Shown: positions 1 to 8,833 of the stretch, in pieces
Layout: every line of letters starts with the position of its first letter
Numbering within the stretch: the first letter of the stretch is position 1
From: PRO6 sp035565775
GTDB taxonomy: Bacteria; Pseudomonadota; Alphaproteobacteria; Rhizobiales; Xanthobacteraceae
Length of the DNA stretch: 64,000 nt
Direction: 5' to 3'
NCBI GenBank assembly: GCA_035565775.1
Contig: DATMRW010000028.1
Span: 240,235 to 304,234, forward strand
Position numbers and translations under genes: made by a program
Notes under the pieces: model-generated
The model's database searches: none
Told to the model about the DNA's origin: nothing
Seen by the model: only the letters and a program-made list of their open reading frames with translations

Positions 1-575
1 TCGTCATCGCGGACCGCCATCATCGCGCGGCCATAGCGCGAGCGATGGATGAGCGAGGCGCCGGCTGCGAGCACGCCAAGCACGCCGAGGCCAAACCACA
101 GGAAGGATCGTTCATCCGCGAGCGGGTAGCCGAGGAACGAGAGCTCGGGAATGCGGGCGATGCCGTTGGTGCCGCCGGTCAGCTCGATCCAGTTGGTCGC
201 AACGATATAGAACGCGACATTGAGGCCGAGCGTCGCCAGCGCTAGATAGTGGCCCCGCAGCCGCAGCAGCGGAAAGCCGATCAGCGCCGAGAATACGACC
301 GTGATGCCGATTGCAACCGGCACCGCGAGCCACGGCAGCCAGCCGAACTTGGTCGTCAGAATGGCGACGCCGTAAGCGCCCATGCCGACAAAAGCCGCAT
401 GGCTCAGTGAGATCAGCCCCGCATAGCCGAAGGCGAAGTTGAGGCCGATGACCGCAACCGCGGCGATCACCGAAAGATTGAGCAGCCGCAGATTGTAGTC
501 GCTCAAAAATGCAGACAACACGAGGCCAATGGCAAAAATGCCGAATGCAAGGGCAAGAGGGATCCGCATCGACAT
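1..575 (-). CDS. livM: Branched-chain amino acid-type ABC transporter permease LivM (partial, C-terminus off the left edge)
   Basis: Inner-membrane permease of a Liv-type ABC importer. The visible 191 residues are a run of hydrophobic helices and include the family signature RSRYGRAMMAVRDD just before the window edge, which in LivM precedes the cytoplasmic EAA-like loop. The start is the ATG at 575, with a second in-frame ATG at 569. It lies 4 bp after the livH stop, so the two are co-translated or tightly coupled. The C-terminal half, and probably the livG/livF ATPase genes, lie outside the window. The true substrate cannot be read; these importers carry amino acids, amides or aromatic acids. 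Confidence 0.9.
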   Translation of the reverse strand, partial: MSMRIPLALAFGIFAIGLVLSAFLSDYNLRLLNLSVIAAVAVIGLNFAFGYAGLISLSHAAFVGMGAYGVAILTTKFGWLPWLAVPVAIGITVVFSALIGFPLLRLRGHYLALATLGLNVAFYIVATNWIELTGGTNGIARIPELSFLGYPLADERSFLWFGLGVLGVLAAGASLIHRSRYGRAMMAVRDD

Positions 576-579
576 CCGA

Positions 580-1455
580 TCACCCCCGGTCCTGAATGCG
601 TTCGCCAAAGACACCCTGCGGGCGCACCAGCAGGAACAGGATCATGATGCCGAAGGCGATGAGATCCTTGTAGGCGGAAGAGATATAGGACGCGCCCAAA
701 ACCTCGGTGAGGCCGACGAACAGGCCACCCGCAATGGCGCCGGGCAAGCTGCCGAAGCCGCCGATGATGGTCGCGGCGAAGGCCTTGAGCGCAATCGGAT
801 CGCCCATGCTGACATCGGCGAACCACATCGGCCCGAGCATGAGGCCGGCAACGCCGGCAAGAACGGCGGCGAGAATCCACGACAGCGCCAGCAGCCGGTT
901 GACATTCAGCCCCATCAGCCGCGCGGCCTGCACATCCTGCGCGACCGCGCGCATGCCGATGCCGACAGACGTGCGATAGAACAGCAGCCACAACAGGGCG
1001 ATCATGACGCCGGTGACGACGACCACCGCGAGCGCATGCGCCGCGATGACCGCACCGCCGATATCCACCATGATGCCCTCAAGCGGCGACGGCAGGCGGA
1101 ACGGCCAGGAGCCGAAAGTGAGCTGGGCCGCATTCTGCATGGTGATTCCTATCGCGACCGTGCCGATGATAATGGTCAGCACTGCGCTTTTGCGCAGCGG
1201 CAGATAGATCAGCAGGAAAAACAGCGCACCGAACACCGCCATCGCTGCGAGCGAAACGGCGTATCCGACAGGCCACGGCATTCCAAAATTCATCAGCGCC
1301 GCCACGCCAGCGAACGTGCCGAACATCACAAACTGACCGGCGGCAAAATTCACCACCCCGGTCGCCGAATAGACAATGATGAAGCCGATCGCCGCGAGCG
1401 CATAGACGCTGCCAATCGCCAAGCCATTGATGAATAGTTGAATGAAGTCTGCCAT
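580..1455 (-). CDS. livH: Branched-chain amino acid-type ABC transporter permease LivH
   Basis: A 291-residue permease with about eight hydrophobic segments, normal length for LivH. The N-terminus (GLAIGSVYALAAIGFIIVYS) and the GGFGSLPGAIAGG loop near residues 222-234 are family hallmarks. It forms the membrane channel with the adjacent LivM and receives ligand from the periplasmic protein encoded just upstream. It sits between the binding-protein gene (about 66 bp upstream) and livM (4 bp downstream), so the three form one leftward operon, probably controlled by the divergent IclR gene at 2867. Confidence 0.92.
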   Translation of the reverse strand: MADFIQLFINGLAIGSVYALAAIGFIIVYSATGVVNFAAGQFVMFGTFAGVAALMNFGMPWPVGYAVSLAAMAVFGALFFLLIYLPLRKSAVLTIIIGTVAIGITMQNAAQLTFGSWPFRLPSPLEGIMVDIGGAVIAAHALAVVVVTGVMIALLWLLFYRTSVGIGMRAVAQDVQAARLMGLNVNRLLALSWILAAVLAGVAGLMLGPMWFADVSMGDPIALKAFAATIIGGFGSLPGAIAGGLFVGLTEVLGASYISSAYKDLIAFGIMILFLLVRPQGVFGERIQDRG

Positions 1456-1521
1456 GACGCCCCGTAAGTTTCTTGCTCGGCAGGAAGCCTGCCCCGGCCA
1501 GCGACCGGGGCAGGTTCGCGG

Positions 1522-2673
1522 TCAGTTGACCTTGATCGACTGAACAAGCTCGAGGGTTTTGGTGCCCGGCTTCGCCTTCACGACGGCGAGGTCAAAGACA
1601 CCGTTGCCCTTGGCGTCGTAGCTGTAGTCGTGGCCGATGCCTTGCCAGTTCTTGACGTTGGCAAGCCAGTCACGCAGCGCCTTCGCATCGGTCCCGACCT
1701 TGCGCATGCCGTCGGCCATCAGCATCGCGCCATCGTAGTAAGACAGGCCATACGGATCGGGATCGGTGCCGAACTTGGTCTTGTAGCGTTCGACATAGCC
1801 CTTCATCCGCTCGCCGACACTGGCGTCCATGTGCGCGTCGACGACACCCATCACGTTGTCGAGATCACCCGGCGCAAGAAGCTGAAGCGCCGCCGGCACC
1901 AGCGCAGCCGCGGACGTCACCAGCGGCATTTTCAACCCAAGCATCTTTGCCTGACGAAGCAGCAGCGCGCCGTCCTGCGGGTAGACCAGCATCAAAATGG
2001 TGTCCGCGCCCTTGGAGCGAAGCGCCAGCAGCTGTGCCGAAAAGTCCTTGTCGTTCTGGCCATAGGCTTCCATGCCGACGACCGGCACGCCGGCAGCCTC
2101 AAGCTGCTTGGCGGCGACGTTGGCGCCGCCCTGACCAAAATCGTTCTGAATGTAGAGAATGCCCGGCTTCTTCGTCTTCAAAATATCGATCGCGCAACGA
2201 ACCATGCCGACTGCTGCAACGCTGTCCGCCGGGCGAATGCGGAACATCCACTCGTTGCCGCTTTCCGCGACGACATCCGCGCCGCCGGCGTACATCGTCG
2301 GCACGCCGACTTTCTTCACTTCCGGCGCTGCCGCAAGATTCTGCGTCGAATAGCTGGAAAGGAAGAAGAACGAGGGCTTTGCATCCTGCGCGAGCTTGAT
2401 GAAGGCATTGACGGCCGTGCTGTTCGACGCCTGCGTGTCCTCGAACACGATCTTGATGTTGCGGCCGTTGATGCCGCCCGCCTTGTTGATGTCCTCTTCG
2501 GCCATCGTCAGCGAGTTGTGATATTGCTTGCCGGTGAGAGAGAGCGGCCCGGTGATTGGCACGGTGGCGCCGATAACGATCGGTGCGTTTTGCTGGGCAA
2601 AAGCCGGCGATGCCAGCGGAAGCGCAGCCGCCCCCATCATCGCCATCAAAAATTGCTTACGCGTCAGGTTCAC
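1522..2673 (-). CDS. livK: Liv-type ABC transporter periplasmic substrate-binding protein
   Basis: A 383-residue periplasmic binding protein of the peripla_BP_6 (LivJ/LivK) class. It has an N-terminal signal peptide with cleavage near ASPAFA-QQ, followed by the typical start IVIGATVPITGPLS and two Rossmann-like lobes. The start codon is GTG at 2673, chosen because GAGGAGG lies about 8 bases upstream. It is the first gene of the livK-livH-livM operon and is divergent from an IclR regulator. The ligand cannot be deduced; an IclR partner would fit an aromatic or short organic acid rather than leucine. Confidence 0.92.
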   Translation of the reverse strand: MNLTRKQFLMAMMGAAALPLASPAFAQQNAPIVIGATVPITGPLSLTGKQYHNSLTMAEEDINKAGGINGRNIKIVFEDTQASNSTAVNAFIKLAQDAKPSFFFLSSYSTQNLAAAPEVKKVGVPTMYAGGADVVAESGNEWMFRIRPADSVAAVGMVRCAIDILKTKKPGILYIQNDFGQGGANVAAKQLEAAGVPVVGMEAYGQNDKDFSAQLLALRSKGADTILMLVYPQDGALLLRQAKMLGLKMPLVTSAAALVPAALQLLAPGDLDNVMGVVDAHMDASVGERMKGYVERYKTKFGTDPDPYGLSYYDGAMLMADGMRKVGTDAKALRDWLANVKNWQGIGHDYSYDAKGNGVFDLAVVKAKPGTKTLELVQSIKVN

Positions 2674-2756
2674 TTTCGCTCCTCCTCATGTCACGGACCG
2701 CCGCCCGCATTGCATTTTTACCGGCGAGTTTGCCGCCGAGAAATTTTAGTTGACCA

Positions 2757-2773
2757 GTTCCGAATTTCGGAAC
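2757..2773. promoter_or_regulatory. Perfect palindrome, probable IclR-family operator
   Basis: GTTCCGAATTTCGGAAC is a perfect 17-bp palindrome (8-bp arms around a central T). It lies in the divergent intergenic region between the leftward livK operon and the rightward IclR gene. A second half-site ATTCCGAAAT follows at 2777-2786, five bases on. The position and TTCCG/CGGAA arms suit an IclR-family dimer or tetramer site that could autoregulate the regulator and control the importer together. Confidence 0.65.
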
Positions 2774-2866
2774 ATCATTCCGAAATATGCTCAACGGTAG
2801 GCGGAGATGAAAGGCCGAGTCAACCTCTCTTTTCGCGACACGTTTTTGGCCACAGGAAAAGCACGC

Positions 2867-3685
2867 ATGACGAAGCAACAGCCGCACCCCAAAAGCGAGG
2901 CGGAAGGCCCACTTGATCGCTACATGGCCGTGCTGGAGCTGATCGCGGCCTTCCAGGGCGCGATCACACTGGCCGATGTGTCATCGATTCTCGGCTTGCC
3001 GAAGACGACCGCGCATCGCCTGCTCAAGGGACTGGTGAAGGTCGATCTCGCCAAAGACGGTGCCGGAGGACACACTTATCAGCTCGGCGAGCGCCTGATC
3101 CGCCTGCTTCATGCCAGCGTCGACGATGGATGGATCACGACGCTCGCGCGGCCGCATCTCGTGCGCCTCAGCAATCTGACCTCCGAGACGATCTATCTCA
3201 CGCGCCTGATCGGCTCGCGCGTCGTCGTGGTCGTGTCGCAAACGCCCGACGCGCGTTGGCGCGGCTATGTCCAGCCGGGCACCGAGATGCCGCCGAACGC
3301 CGCCGCAACCGCGAAAGCAATTCTTGCCTATCAGAGCAAGGCGACCATCGCCGAGGCGCTCGCCACCGAATTGCCGAAGCTGACGAGCAACACGCGCACC
3401 GATCGCAAATGGGTGCAGAAAGAACTCGCCGAGGTCCGCCGGCGCGGCTATGCCACCTGCATCGGCGAGATCGACGAAGGACTGGCCGCGCTCGCAGCGC
3501 CAATCGTGCAACCGAGCGGCGCGGTGTTCCATTCGCTCGGCCTCACCGGCCCGCTTCAGCGGATCATGAACGACCAGATGCCCGAGCGCCTCGCCGCCTT
3601 GCAGGCCGCGGCCGCGGAGCTCGCCCCGGTGCTCTCGCTGGGCGAAAAGCTGAAGTCGAAGCCGCAGGACGCCAACGCAAGCTGA
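2867..3685 (+). CDS. IclR-family transcriptional regulator
   Basis: A 272-residue regulator with an N-terminal winged helix-turn-helix (about residues 15-75; the recognition region includes LADVSSILGLPKTTAHRLL) and a C-terminal effector-binding domain with the characteristic GYATCIGEIDEGL segment. The start at 2867 is preferred over an in-frame ATG at 2807 because AGGAAAA lies upstream at good spacing and the HTH then sits at the usual distance from the N-terminus. It is divergent from the livKHM operon, with a palindromic operator candidate between them, so it probably controls that importer. Confidence 0.9.
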   Translation: MTKQQPHPKSEAEGPLDRYMAVLELIAAFQGAITLADVSSILGLPKTTAHRLLKGLVKVDLAKDGAGGHTYQLGERLIRLLHASVDDGWITTLARPHLVRLSNLTSETIYLTRLIGSRVVVVVSQTPDARWRGYVQPGTEMPPNAAATAKAILAYQSKATIAEALATELPKLTSNTRTDRKWVQKELAEVRRRGYATCIGEIDEGLAALAAPIVQPSGAVFHSLGLTGPLQRIMNDQMPERLAALQAAAAELAPVLSLGEKLKSKPQDANAS

Positions 3686-3716
3686 CTTCGCTGCGAAACA
3701 CGGCCCCTGCGCAGCC

Positions 3717-4544
3717 TCAGGGGCGGCCCTTGACGATGGCCATTTCCTGGCTTCCTTCAGCGATCGTCTGATGCAACACCTCGGTGACGGCCTGCACCGC
3801 GCGTTCCGCGGCAATGCCGAGGGGAATGCCGTAAGCGAGGTGGCTTGCAAGGTGCGCCGTGAACAGGTCGCCGGTGCCGGAAGGCCGTGTGGGCAGCTTG
3901 GCGGAGACGATACGCAGGATAGCGTTCTCATTCGCCACGACCGTCTCAAGTTCGCTCTCGGGCATGCCGGCGAACTGACACCCCGTCGCGATGATGCACG
4001 CCGGGCCGATCCGCCCGACCTCGTCGCGATAAGCCTTGATCGCGTCGATACTGTCCATCGCCCTGCCCGCCACCAGACCAAGCTCGAACTGGTTCGGCGT
4101 GATCACGTCCGCCGCCGGAACCAGACGCTCGACGAAGGCTTCGCGGATGCCGCCGGCGACATAGACGCCGACATCGACATCCCCGATCACCGGATCGCAG
4201 ACATAGGTCAGCGCCGGGTTGCACCTGCGGGCGCGCGCCACGAAGTCGGCGACCACGCCCGCAATTTCGGCCGAGCCAAGATAACCCGTCAGCAGCACCG
4301 CGGCTTGCTCGATCAGCCCCCGCTCCTCGACGCCGAGCAAAAGATCCTGCACCAGCCCTGCATCCAGAATCCGTCCGCGCATGGTCGGATAGTGCGGATG
4401 GTTGGAGAGCAGCGTCGTCGGCACCGCAACGACGCGGCAGCCGTTGGCCTGCATCGGAAACACTGCTGCGCTGTTGCCCACATGGCCGAAGGCAACCTGG
4501 CTCTGCACGGCAATGACGAGTGGCGGCGGAACGATCCTTGTCAC
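3717..4544 (-). CDS. pdxY: Pyridoxal kinase-like (PdxY/PfkB superfamily)
   Basis: A 275-residue ribokinase-fold enzyme. The N-terminal QSQVAFGHVGNSAA segment is the signature of pyridoxal kinases, and PSGTGDLFTAH near residues 227-237 carries the catalytic Asp of the GTGD anion-hole motif. It would phosphorylate pyridoxal with ATP to supply PLP. The start is GTG with AAGAGG upstream. It stands alone, convergent with the IclR gene and followed by a MOSC protein on the same strand about 65 bp away. A related pyridoxine or hydroxymethylpyrimidine kinase is possible but less likely given the N-terminal motif. Confidence 0.87.
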   Translation of the reverse strand: MTRIVPPPLVIAVQSQVAFGHVGNSAAVFPMQANGCRVVAVPTTLLSNHPHYPTMRGRILDAGLVQDLLLGVEERGLIEQAAVLLTGYLGSAEIAGVVADFVARARRCNPALTYVCDPVIGDVDVGVYVAGGIREAFVERLVPAADVITPNQFELGLVAGRAMDSIDAIKAYRDEVGRIGPACIIATGCQFAGMPESELETVVANENAILRIVSAKLPTRPSGTGDLFTAHLASHLAYGIPLGIAAERAVQAVTEVLHQTIAEGSQEMAIVKGRP

Positions 4545-4608
4545 GTTTGCTTACGCCTCTTGCGGGAAGGCCGGACGGTTTCTGACGGAAGATGCAGCTC
4601 GAGGAATG

Positions 4609-5322
4609 TCACGGGGTTTGCGCAGAAGCAGCTTTCCCCGCCTCGCCCGAAAGCCGCCTCGTCCAATCCTCCACCTTGCGCGACTCCAGCCGGCGCTCGG
4701 CAAGCCGCCGCCAGCTCTCCGCAAGCTGCGGCAGCGCGGCCATCGCCGCCAGCTCCGCCCGGTCCAGCGCCGACACGTAAAGCACTTGCCAGAGGCGCGT
4801 GAGCGTCCATTCGGGCGCGGCGCGATGGATGAGCGTCAGGGTGTCGCCGGGCGCAACCAGACCCTCCTCGATCACGCGGTAGTACCAGCCGGTGCGCCCG
4901 CTGGTCTGCACGCGCCGGGACATCTCGTCGACGCCGAAACGGACATTGAGTTTCCAGCACGGCTGGCGGCCCTGCGAGACTTCCAGCGTCGCACTCCCAA
5001 GCCGAAAGACATCGCCGACCGCGACCTGATCTTCCGTTAGGCCCTCGGTGGAGAGATTTTCGCCGAATGCGCCCGGCCCGGCGAGCAAGGGTCGCTCGCC
5101 GATCTCACGCCGCCAAGCGTCATAATGTTCGAACGGATAGTGATGGGCCGCCTTTTCCGGGCCGCCGTGATGCTTGCGGTCGCCCTGGGCGTCGCCCTCA
5201 AAACCTTCGCGCGCGAGCCGCAGCGGACAATCGACCGGGCGCTTGTCGATACCGCTCGAGACGCCGCGCGCGCCGAGCGGACTGATCCGGCCAATCAGCA
5301 GACTGTCGAGGCGAACCGTCAT
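4609..5322 (-). CDS. MOSC-domain protein (YiiM-like)
   Basis: A 237-residue MOSC protein. The central block has KHHGGPEKAAHHYP and the conserved Cys in SQGRQPCWKLNVRFG, the residue thought to bind a sulfurated molybdenum cofactor in this family. YiiM relatives reduce N-hydroxylated substrates. A C-terminal 3-alpha extension follows (about residues 160-215), as in YiiM. The start at 5322 is preferred over an ATG eight codons upstream because GGAA precedes it at good spacing and the protein then begins at the conserved MTVRLDSLLIGRI. The gene is divergent from the efflux operon at 5551. Its partner reductase is not in the window. Confidence 0.85.
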   Translation of the reverse strand: MTVRLDSLLIGRISPLGARGVSSGIDKRPVDCPLRLAREGFEGDAQGDRKHHGGPEKAAHHYPFEHYDAWRREIGERPLLAGPGAFGENLSTEGLTEDQVAVGDVFRLGSATLEVSQGRQPCWKLNVRFGVDEMSRRVQTSGRTGWYYRVIEEGLVAPGDTLTLIHRAAPEWTLTRLWQVLYVSALDRAELAAMAALPQLAESWRRLAERRLESRKVEDWTRRLSGEAGKAASAQTP

Positions 5323-5550
5323 GGCAAATTCCGATTTGCAGACCAACGCGCAAGTGCATCGTCTTTAGCCAAAAGCAGCCAGCCCTGCACCATGTTTGTT
5401 GGCATGGTCGGTCCTTCGTCAGCGACGCGCATAGGCGCCGGCTAACACAGCCGGGTTCCAGCCCGCCGTGTTCTTCCGAAGGTCATGATCACTTGAGACC
5501 GGCAAATCCCGTGTCTAGGATCAGCCAAGCGACGTGTTAAGGACATCAGC

Positions 5551-7581
5551 ATGGCCGAAGCCGCGACGCAGGCCCGGCGCAGAAACCGCATCCTGACGGC
5601 ATTTGCTGCGGCGATGCCACCTCTCCTTTATGGCGTGAGATTGGCAACAGCGGTGTCGCTCGCGCTGTTCGTCGCGTTCTATCTCCAGCTTGAGACGCCC
5701 TACTGGGCAGGCACCACGGCCGCGATCGTATGCCAGCCAGTTGTCGGCTCCACACTTCTCAAGGGTCTGTTCCGACTCATCGGATCGGCCATCGGCGCCG
5801 TCGCGGCGGTACTGCTGACGATGGCCTTTCCGCAGGAGCGGGTCGGCTTTCTGTTCTGCATGCTGGTGTGGGCCGGCGCGTGCTCCTTCGTCGCCACGCT
5901 GCTGCGCAACTTCGCCGCCTATGCCGCCATGCTCGCCGGCTATACCCTGATCATCATTGCGGGCACGTCGATCGCAGCGCCCGGCCATGTATTCGACATC
6001 GCCATCAACCGTGCGTCGGAAATCTGTATCGGCATCGTCGCCGGCACGCTGGTCATCGGCCTCACCGACCTTGGCAATGCGCCGCAGCGGCTGTCTGGCC
6101 TGCTCGCGCCGTTGATCACCGAGATTGCCGCTCATCTTTCCCGCGTGCTCACGTCAAAATTTTCGAGCCAGCAGGAAAGTTCGGCGATCCGCCGCGCCCT
6201 CATCGCAAGGGCGGCCGCGCTCGATCCGCTGATCGATCAGGCGGCCGGTGAATCCCCCGAGCTTTTGCAGCGGCGCGCACTCCTTCGCGCAGCAACCAAC
6301 GGCCTGTTCGATGCGCTTTCCGGGGCGCGGATCGTGGAAACGCATCTGCAAAATCTGCCTGCCCGCGAGGCCGCCGAAACCGCCCATACGATCCTTGAAA
6401 AGCTGCCGCCCGACTGGCGCGCTGCCGCCGCCGGGCCAGCCGACGCCATCGTCTCCGCGCTGGATCGCGAGAGCAATCTGCGCGTCGTGCGTGGCCTCCT
6501 CGCCCTGCGCACCACGGACCTCTCCCTGCGTCTCACCGCGGATGGCGCGGCTGATGTCGCATCAAGCCTTGCTGTCGCGGCCAATGGGCTGGCGCTGCTC
6601 CGCGACCCGGCGCGCGCACAGCACGTCCCGCCCAACTTCACCTTCGTCGTCGCCGACTACCTGCCTGCGCTGATCAATGCCTTGCGCGTGTTCTTCGGCG
6701 TCGGCGCGGTCGTCCTGTTCTGGCTCGTCAGCGCATGGCCCAGCGGCCCGCAGGCCATCATCTTCGCCACGATCACGATCATGGTGTTCTCGCCGCTCCA
6801 GGGCAGATCGGTGCGCGGGGCCATCGGCCAAAGCGTGGGGACCGGCATTTCCGCCATCCTCGCCGGGATCTTCAAGTTTGGCCTGCTCGTCAACCGCGAC
6901 TCATTCCTTGCCTTCGCGCTGGTGATCTCCATCGGGCTCATTCCGCTGGGCGCATTGTCCAGCCTGCCGCTCGCGGCGCCGTTCTTCGTTCCCGCCACGC
7001 TCAATTTCGTGCCGATGCTGGCGCCCACCAATCACATGACTTTCGATACCATCACCTTTTTGAACACTGCGTTCGGGCTGCTGGTCGGCTGCGCGGCAGG
7101 CGGCACGGCGCTCGTGCTCATTCCCCATCTGCCGGCGAAGATCGCCTCCCAGCGCCTCGTCGATCTGTCATTGCACGACCTGCGCCGGCTGGCCGCGGAC
7201 ACGCGCGACTGGACCCTGCGCGAGTGGCAGAGCCGGATGTATGCCCGGTTGATCGCGATGCCGGAAACGGCCGAACCGATCCTGCGTTCCTATCTCGTCG
7301 CCGCGCTTTCGGTCGGCATTCAGGTCATTCGTCTCAAGCGCCTGTCCAAGCACGGCCGGATCGGCGCGGAGCTGACGCAGGTGCACATGAGCCTCGCCGC
7401 CGGCGATCTCGCAAAATTGCGGCAGGCGCTCAGCACGCTGAACAACGACATCGCCGTGATCCCTGATAAAGTACCGGGCGCACACGGACGGCTCCGGGCG
7501 AGAGCCGCCCTGCTTGCGATCGAGGAGACCGTCAACCGCCAGAGCGAATTCTTTGAAGGCCGGCCAGATGAGCTTCGTTGA
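5551..7581 (+). CDS. FUSC-family aromatic acid efflux protein (AaeB-like)
   Basis: A 676-residue inner-membrane protein of the FUSC / aromatic acid exporter family. It has two homologous membrane halves (about residues 20-165 and 355-500), each with several hydrophobic helices, joined and followed by cytoplasmic helical regions. The start ATG at 5551 has AAGGA seven bases upstream. It is the first gene of a three-gene set with DUF1656 and HlyD proteins, the same composition as E. coli aaeB, aaeX and aaeA, which export hydroxylated aromatic carboxylic acids. Export of aromatic acids is therefore inferred from family and neighbours. Confidence 0.9.
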   Translation: MAEAATQARRRNRILTAFAAAMPPLLYGVRLATAVSLALFVAFYLQLETPYWAGTTAAIVCQPVVGSTLLKGLFRLIGSAIGAVAAVLLTMAFPQERVGFLFCMLVWAGACSFVATLLRNFAAYAAMLAGYTLIIIAGTSIAAPGHVFDIAINRASEICIGIVAGTLVIGLTDLGNAPQRLSGLLAPLITEIAAHLSRVLTSKFSSQQESSAIRRALIARAAALDPLIDQAAGESPELLQRRALLRAATNGLFDALSGARIVETHLQNLPAREAAETAHTILEKLPPDWRAAAAGPADAIVSALDRESNLRVVRGLLALRTTDLSLRLTADGAADVASSLAVAANGLALLRDPARAQHVPPNFTFVVADYLPALINALRVFFGVGAVVLFWLVSAWPSGPQAIIFATITIMVFSPLQGRSVRGAIGQSVGTGISAILAGIFKFGLLVNRDSFLAFALVISIGLIPLGALSSLPLAAPFFVPATLNFVPMLAPTNHMTFDTITFLNTAFGLLVGCAAGGTALVLIPHLPAKIASQRLVDLSLHDLRRLAADTRDWTLREWQSRMYARLIAMPETAEPILRSYLVAALSVGIQVIRLKRLSKHGRIGAELTQVHMSLAAGDLAKLRQALSTLNNDIAVIPDKVPGAHGRLRARAALLAIEETVNRQSEFFEGRPDELR

Positions 7582-7786
7582 GATCAATGTCTTTGGCATT
7601 CTGATTTCGCCATTCGTGCCACTGATGGCGCTGGCTTTCGCGATCACGATGTTGCTGCGCTGGATCGCTGTAAAAAATGGCTGGGCGCGCTCGATCTGGC
7701 ATCCGGCGCTATTCGAGGTCTCGGTCTTCGTCATCATTTTGACGATGACGGTTCTGCTGTTCGGCTCACTCAGGATCTACACTTAG
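7568..7786 (+). CDS. DUF1656 small membrane protein (AaeX-like)
   Basis: A 72-residue protein with two hydrophobic segments (about residues 9-32 and 47-66), matching the AaeX / DUF1656 family in length and in its N-terminal EINVFGILISPF region. The start overlaps the last 14 bases of the FUSC gene, which implies translational coupling. AaeX-type proteins always sit with FUSC and HlyD partners; their exact role is unknown. Confidence 0.88.
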   Translation: MSFVEINVFGILISPFVPLMALAFAITMLLRWIAVKNGWARSIWHPALFEVSVFVIILTMTVLLFGSLRIYT

Positions 7787-7794
7787 GGAGGCAC

Positions 7795-8823
7795 ATGTCA
7801 CAGACGTCACCCGATCTGAAGCCAGCACCGGCCGCCCCATCGCCGCCGCCACCTCGCGCCGGTTCCTCGCTGCCGAACGATCAGCGCTCCCTTGCGCGGC
7901 GGCTCCGCCTGTTGCCGGTGCTGGCAACGGTGGTGGTCGCGCTGCTCGCGCTCGGCGCCATCTGGATTCTGTGGCAGGACTATATGGGCAAGCCGTGGAC
8001 GCGCGATGGAACCGTGCGCGCCGACATCGTGACGCTGGCGCCGGAAGTCTCCGGCCGCATTGCCGAAATCGCGGTCAGGGACAACCAGTTCGTCCGCAAG
8101 GGCGAGCTGCTGATGAAAATCGATCAGCGCGATTTTCAGGTCGCCGTGGACATCAGCAAGGCCGCGGTCGACCAAGCGCAGGCCGAATACGAAAACCGCA
8201 AGGCGCAGCGAGAGCGCCGCCTCGCGCTGAGCGAGCTCGCTGCCTCGGCGGAAGAGCGCCAGACCTACGCTTCCGCCGCCGAGGTCGCCGCCGCGAAGGT
8301 CGAGCAAGAGAAGGCCAATCTCGAGCGCGCCAACATCAACCTCGCACGCACCGAGATCCGCTCCCCGGTGAACGGCTGGGTGACCAATCTCCTTGTCCGC
8401 CAGGGCGACTATGCGATCACGGGGCAGTCGGCGCTGGCGCTGATCGACAAGGATTCCTTCTGGGTCGATGGCTATTTCGAGGAGACCGCGCTGCCGCATA
8501 TTCAGGACGGCGCACCGGCAAAAATCTGGCTGCTCGGATACGGCCGGCTGCTGCAAGGCCACGTCGACAGCGTCGCGCGCGGCATCGTCGTGCACAATGC
8601 GACCCCCGGCAAGAGCGGCCTTGCGACGGTCGATCCGATTTTCACCTGGGTACGGCTCGCGCAGCGCATCCCGGTGCGCATCCATCTCGACGAGATACCG
8701 CCCGATATCCGGCTCGTCATCGGCATGACCGCGACAATTGAGGTCGAACCCGGCGAGGCCCCGCCCAGCAACAGGAGCATCAGCGACCGCAGCATCAAGC
8801 CGGCGGCATCGGGCACAAAATAG
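7795..8823 (+). CDS. HlyD-family membrane fusion protein (AaeA/EmrA-like)
   Basis: A 342-residue periplasmic adaptor. It has a proline-rich cytoplasmic N-terminus, one transmembrane helix (about residues 42-62), a biotinyl-lipoyl half (TLAPEVSGRIAEIAV), a charged alpha-helical hairpin (about residues 115-180), and the second lipoyl half (EIRSPVNGWVTNLLV). It follows the DUF1656 gene by 8 bp. It would link the FUSC pump to an outer-membrane channel; no TolC-like gene is in the window, so a shared channel is inferred. Confidence 0.92.
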   Translation: MSQTSPDLKPAPAAPSPPPPRAGSSLPNDQRSLARRLRLLPVLATVVVALLALGAIWILWQDYMGKPWTRDGTVRADIVTLAPEVSGRIAEIAVRDNQFVRKGELLMKIDQRDFQVAVDISKAAVDQAQAEYENRKAQRERRLALSELAASAEERQTYASAAEVAAAKVEQEKANLERANINLARTEIRSPVNGWVTNLLVRQGDYAITGQSALALIDKDSFWVDGYFEETALPHIQDGAPAKIWLLGYGRLLQGHVDSVARGIVVHNATPGKSGLATVDPIFTWVRLAQRIPVRIHLDEIPPDIRLVIGMTATIEVEPGEAPPSNRSISDRSIKPAASGTK

Positions 8824-8833
8824 CCGGCGGCGC

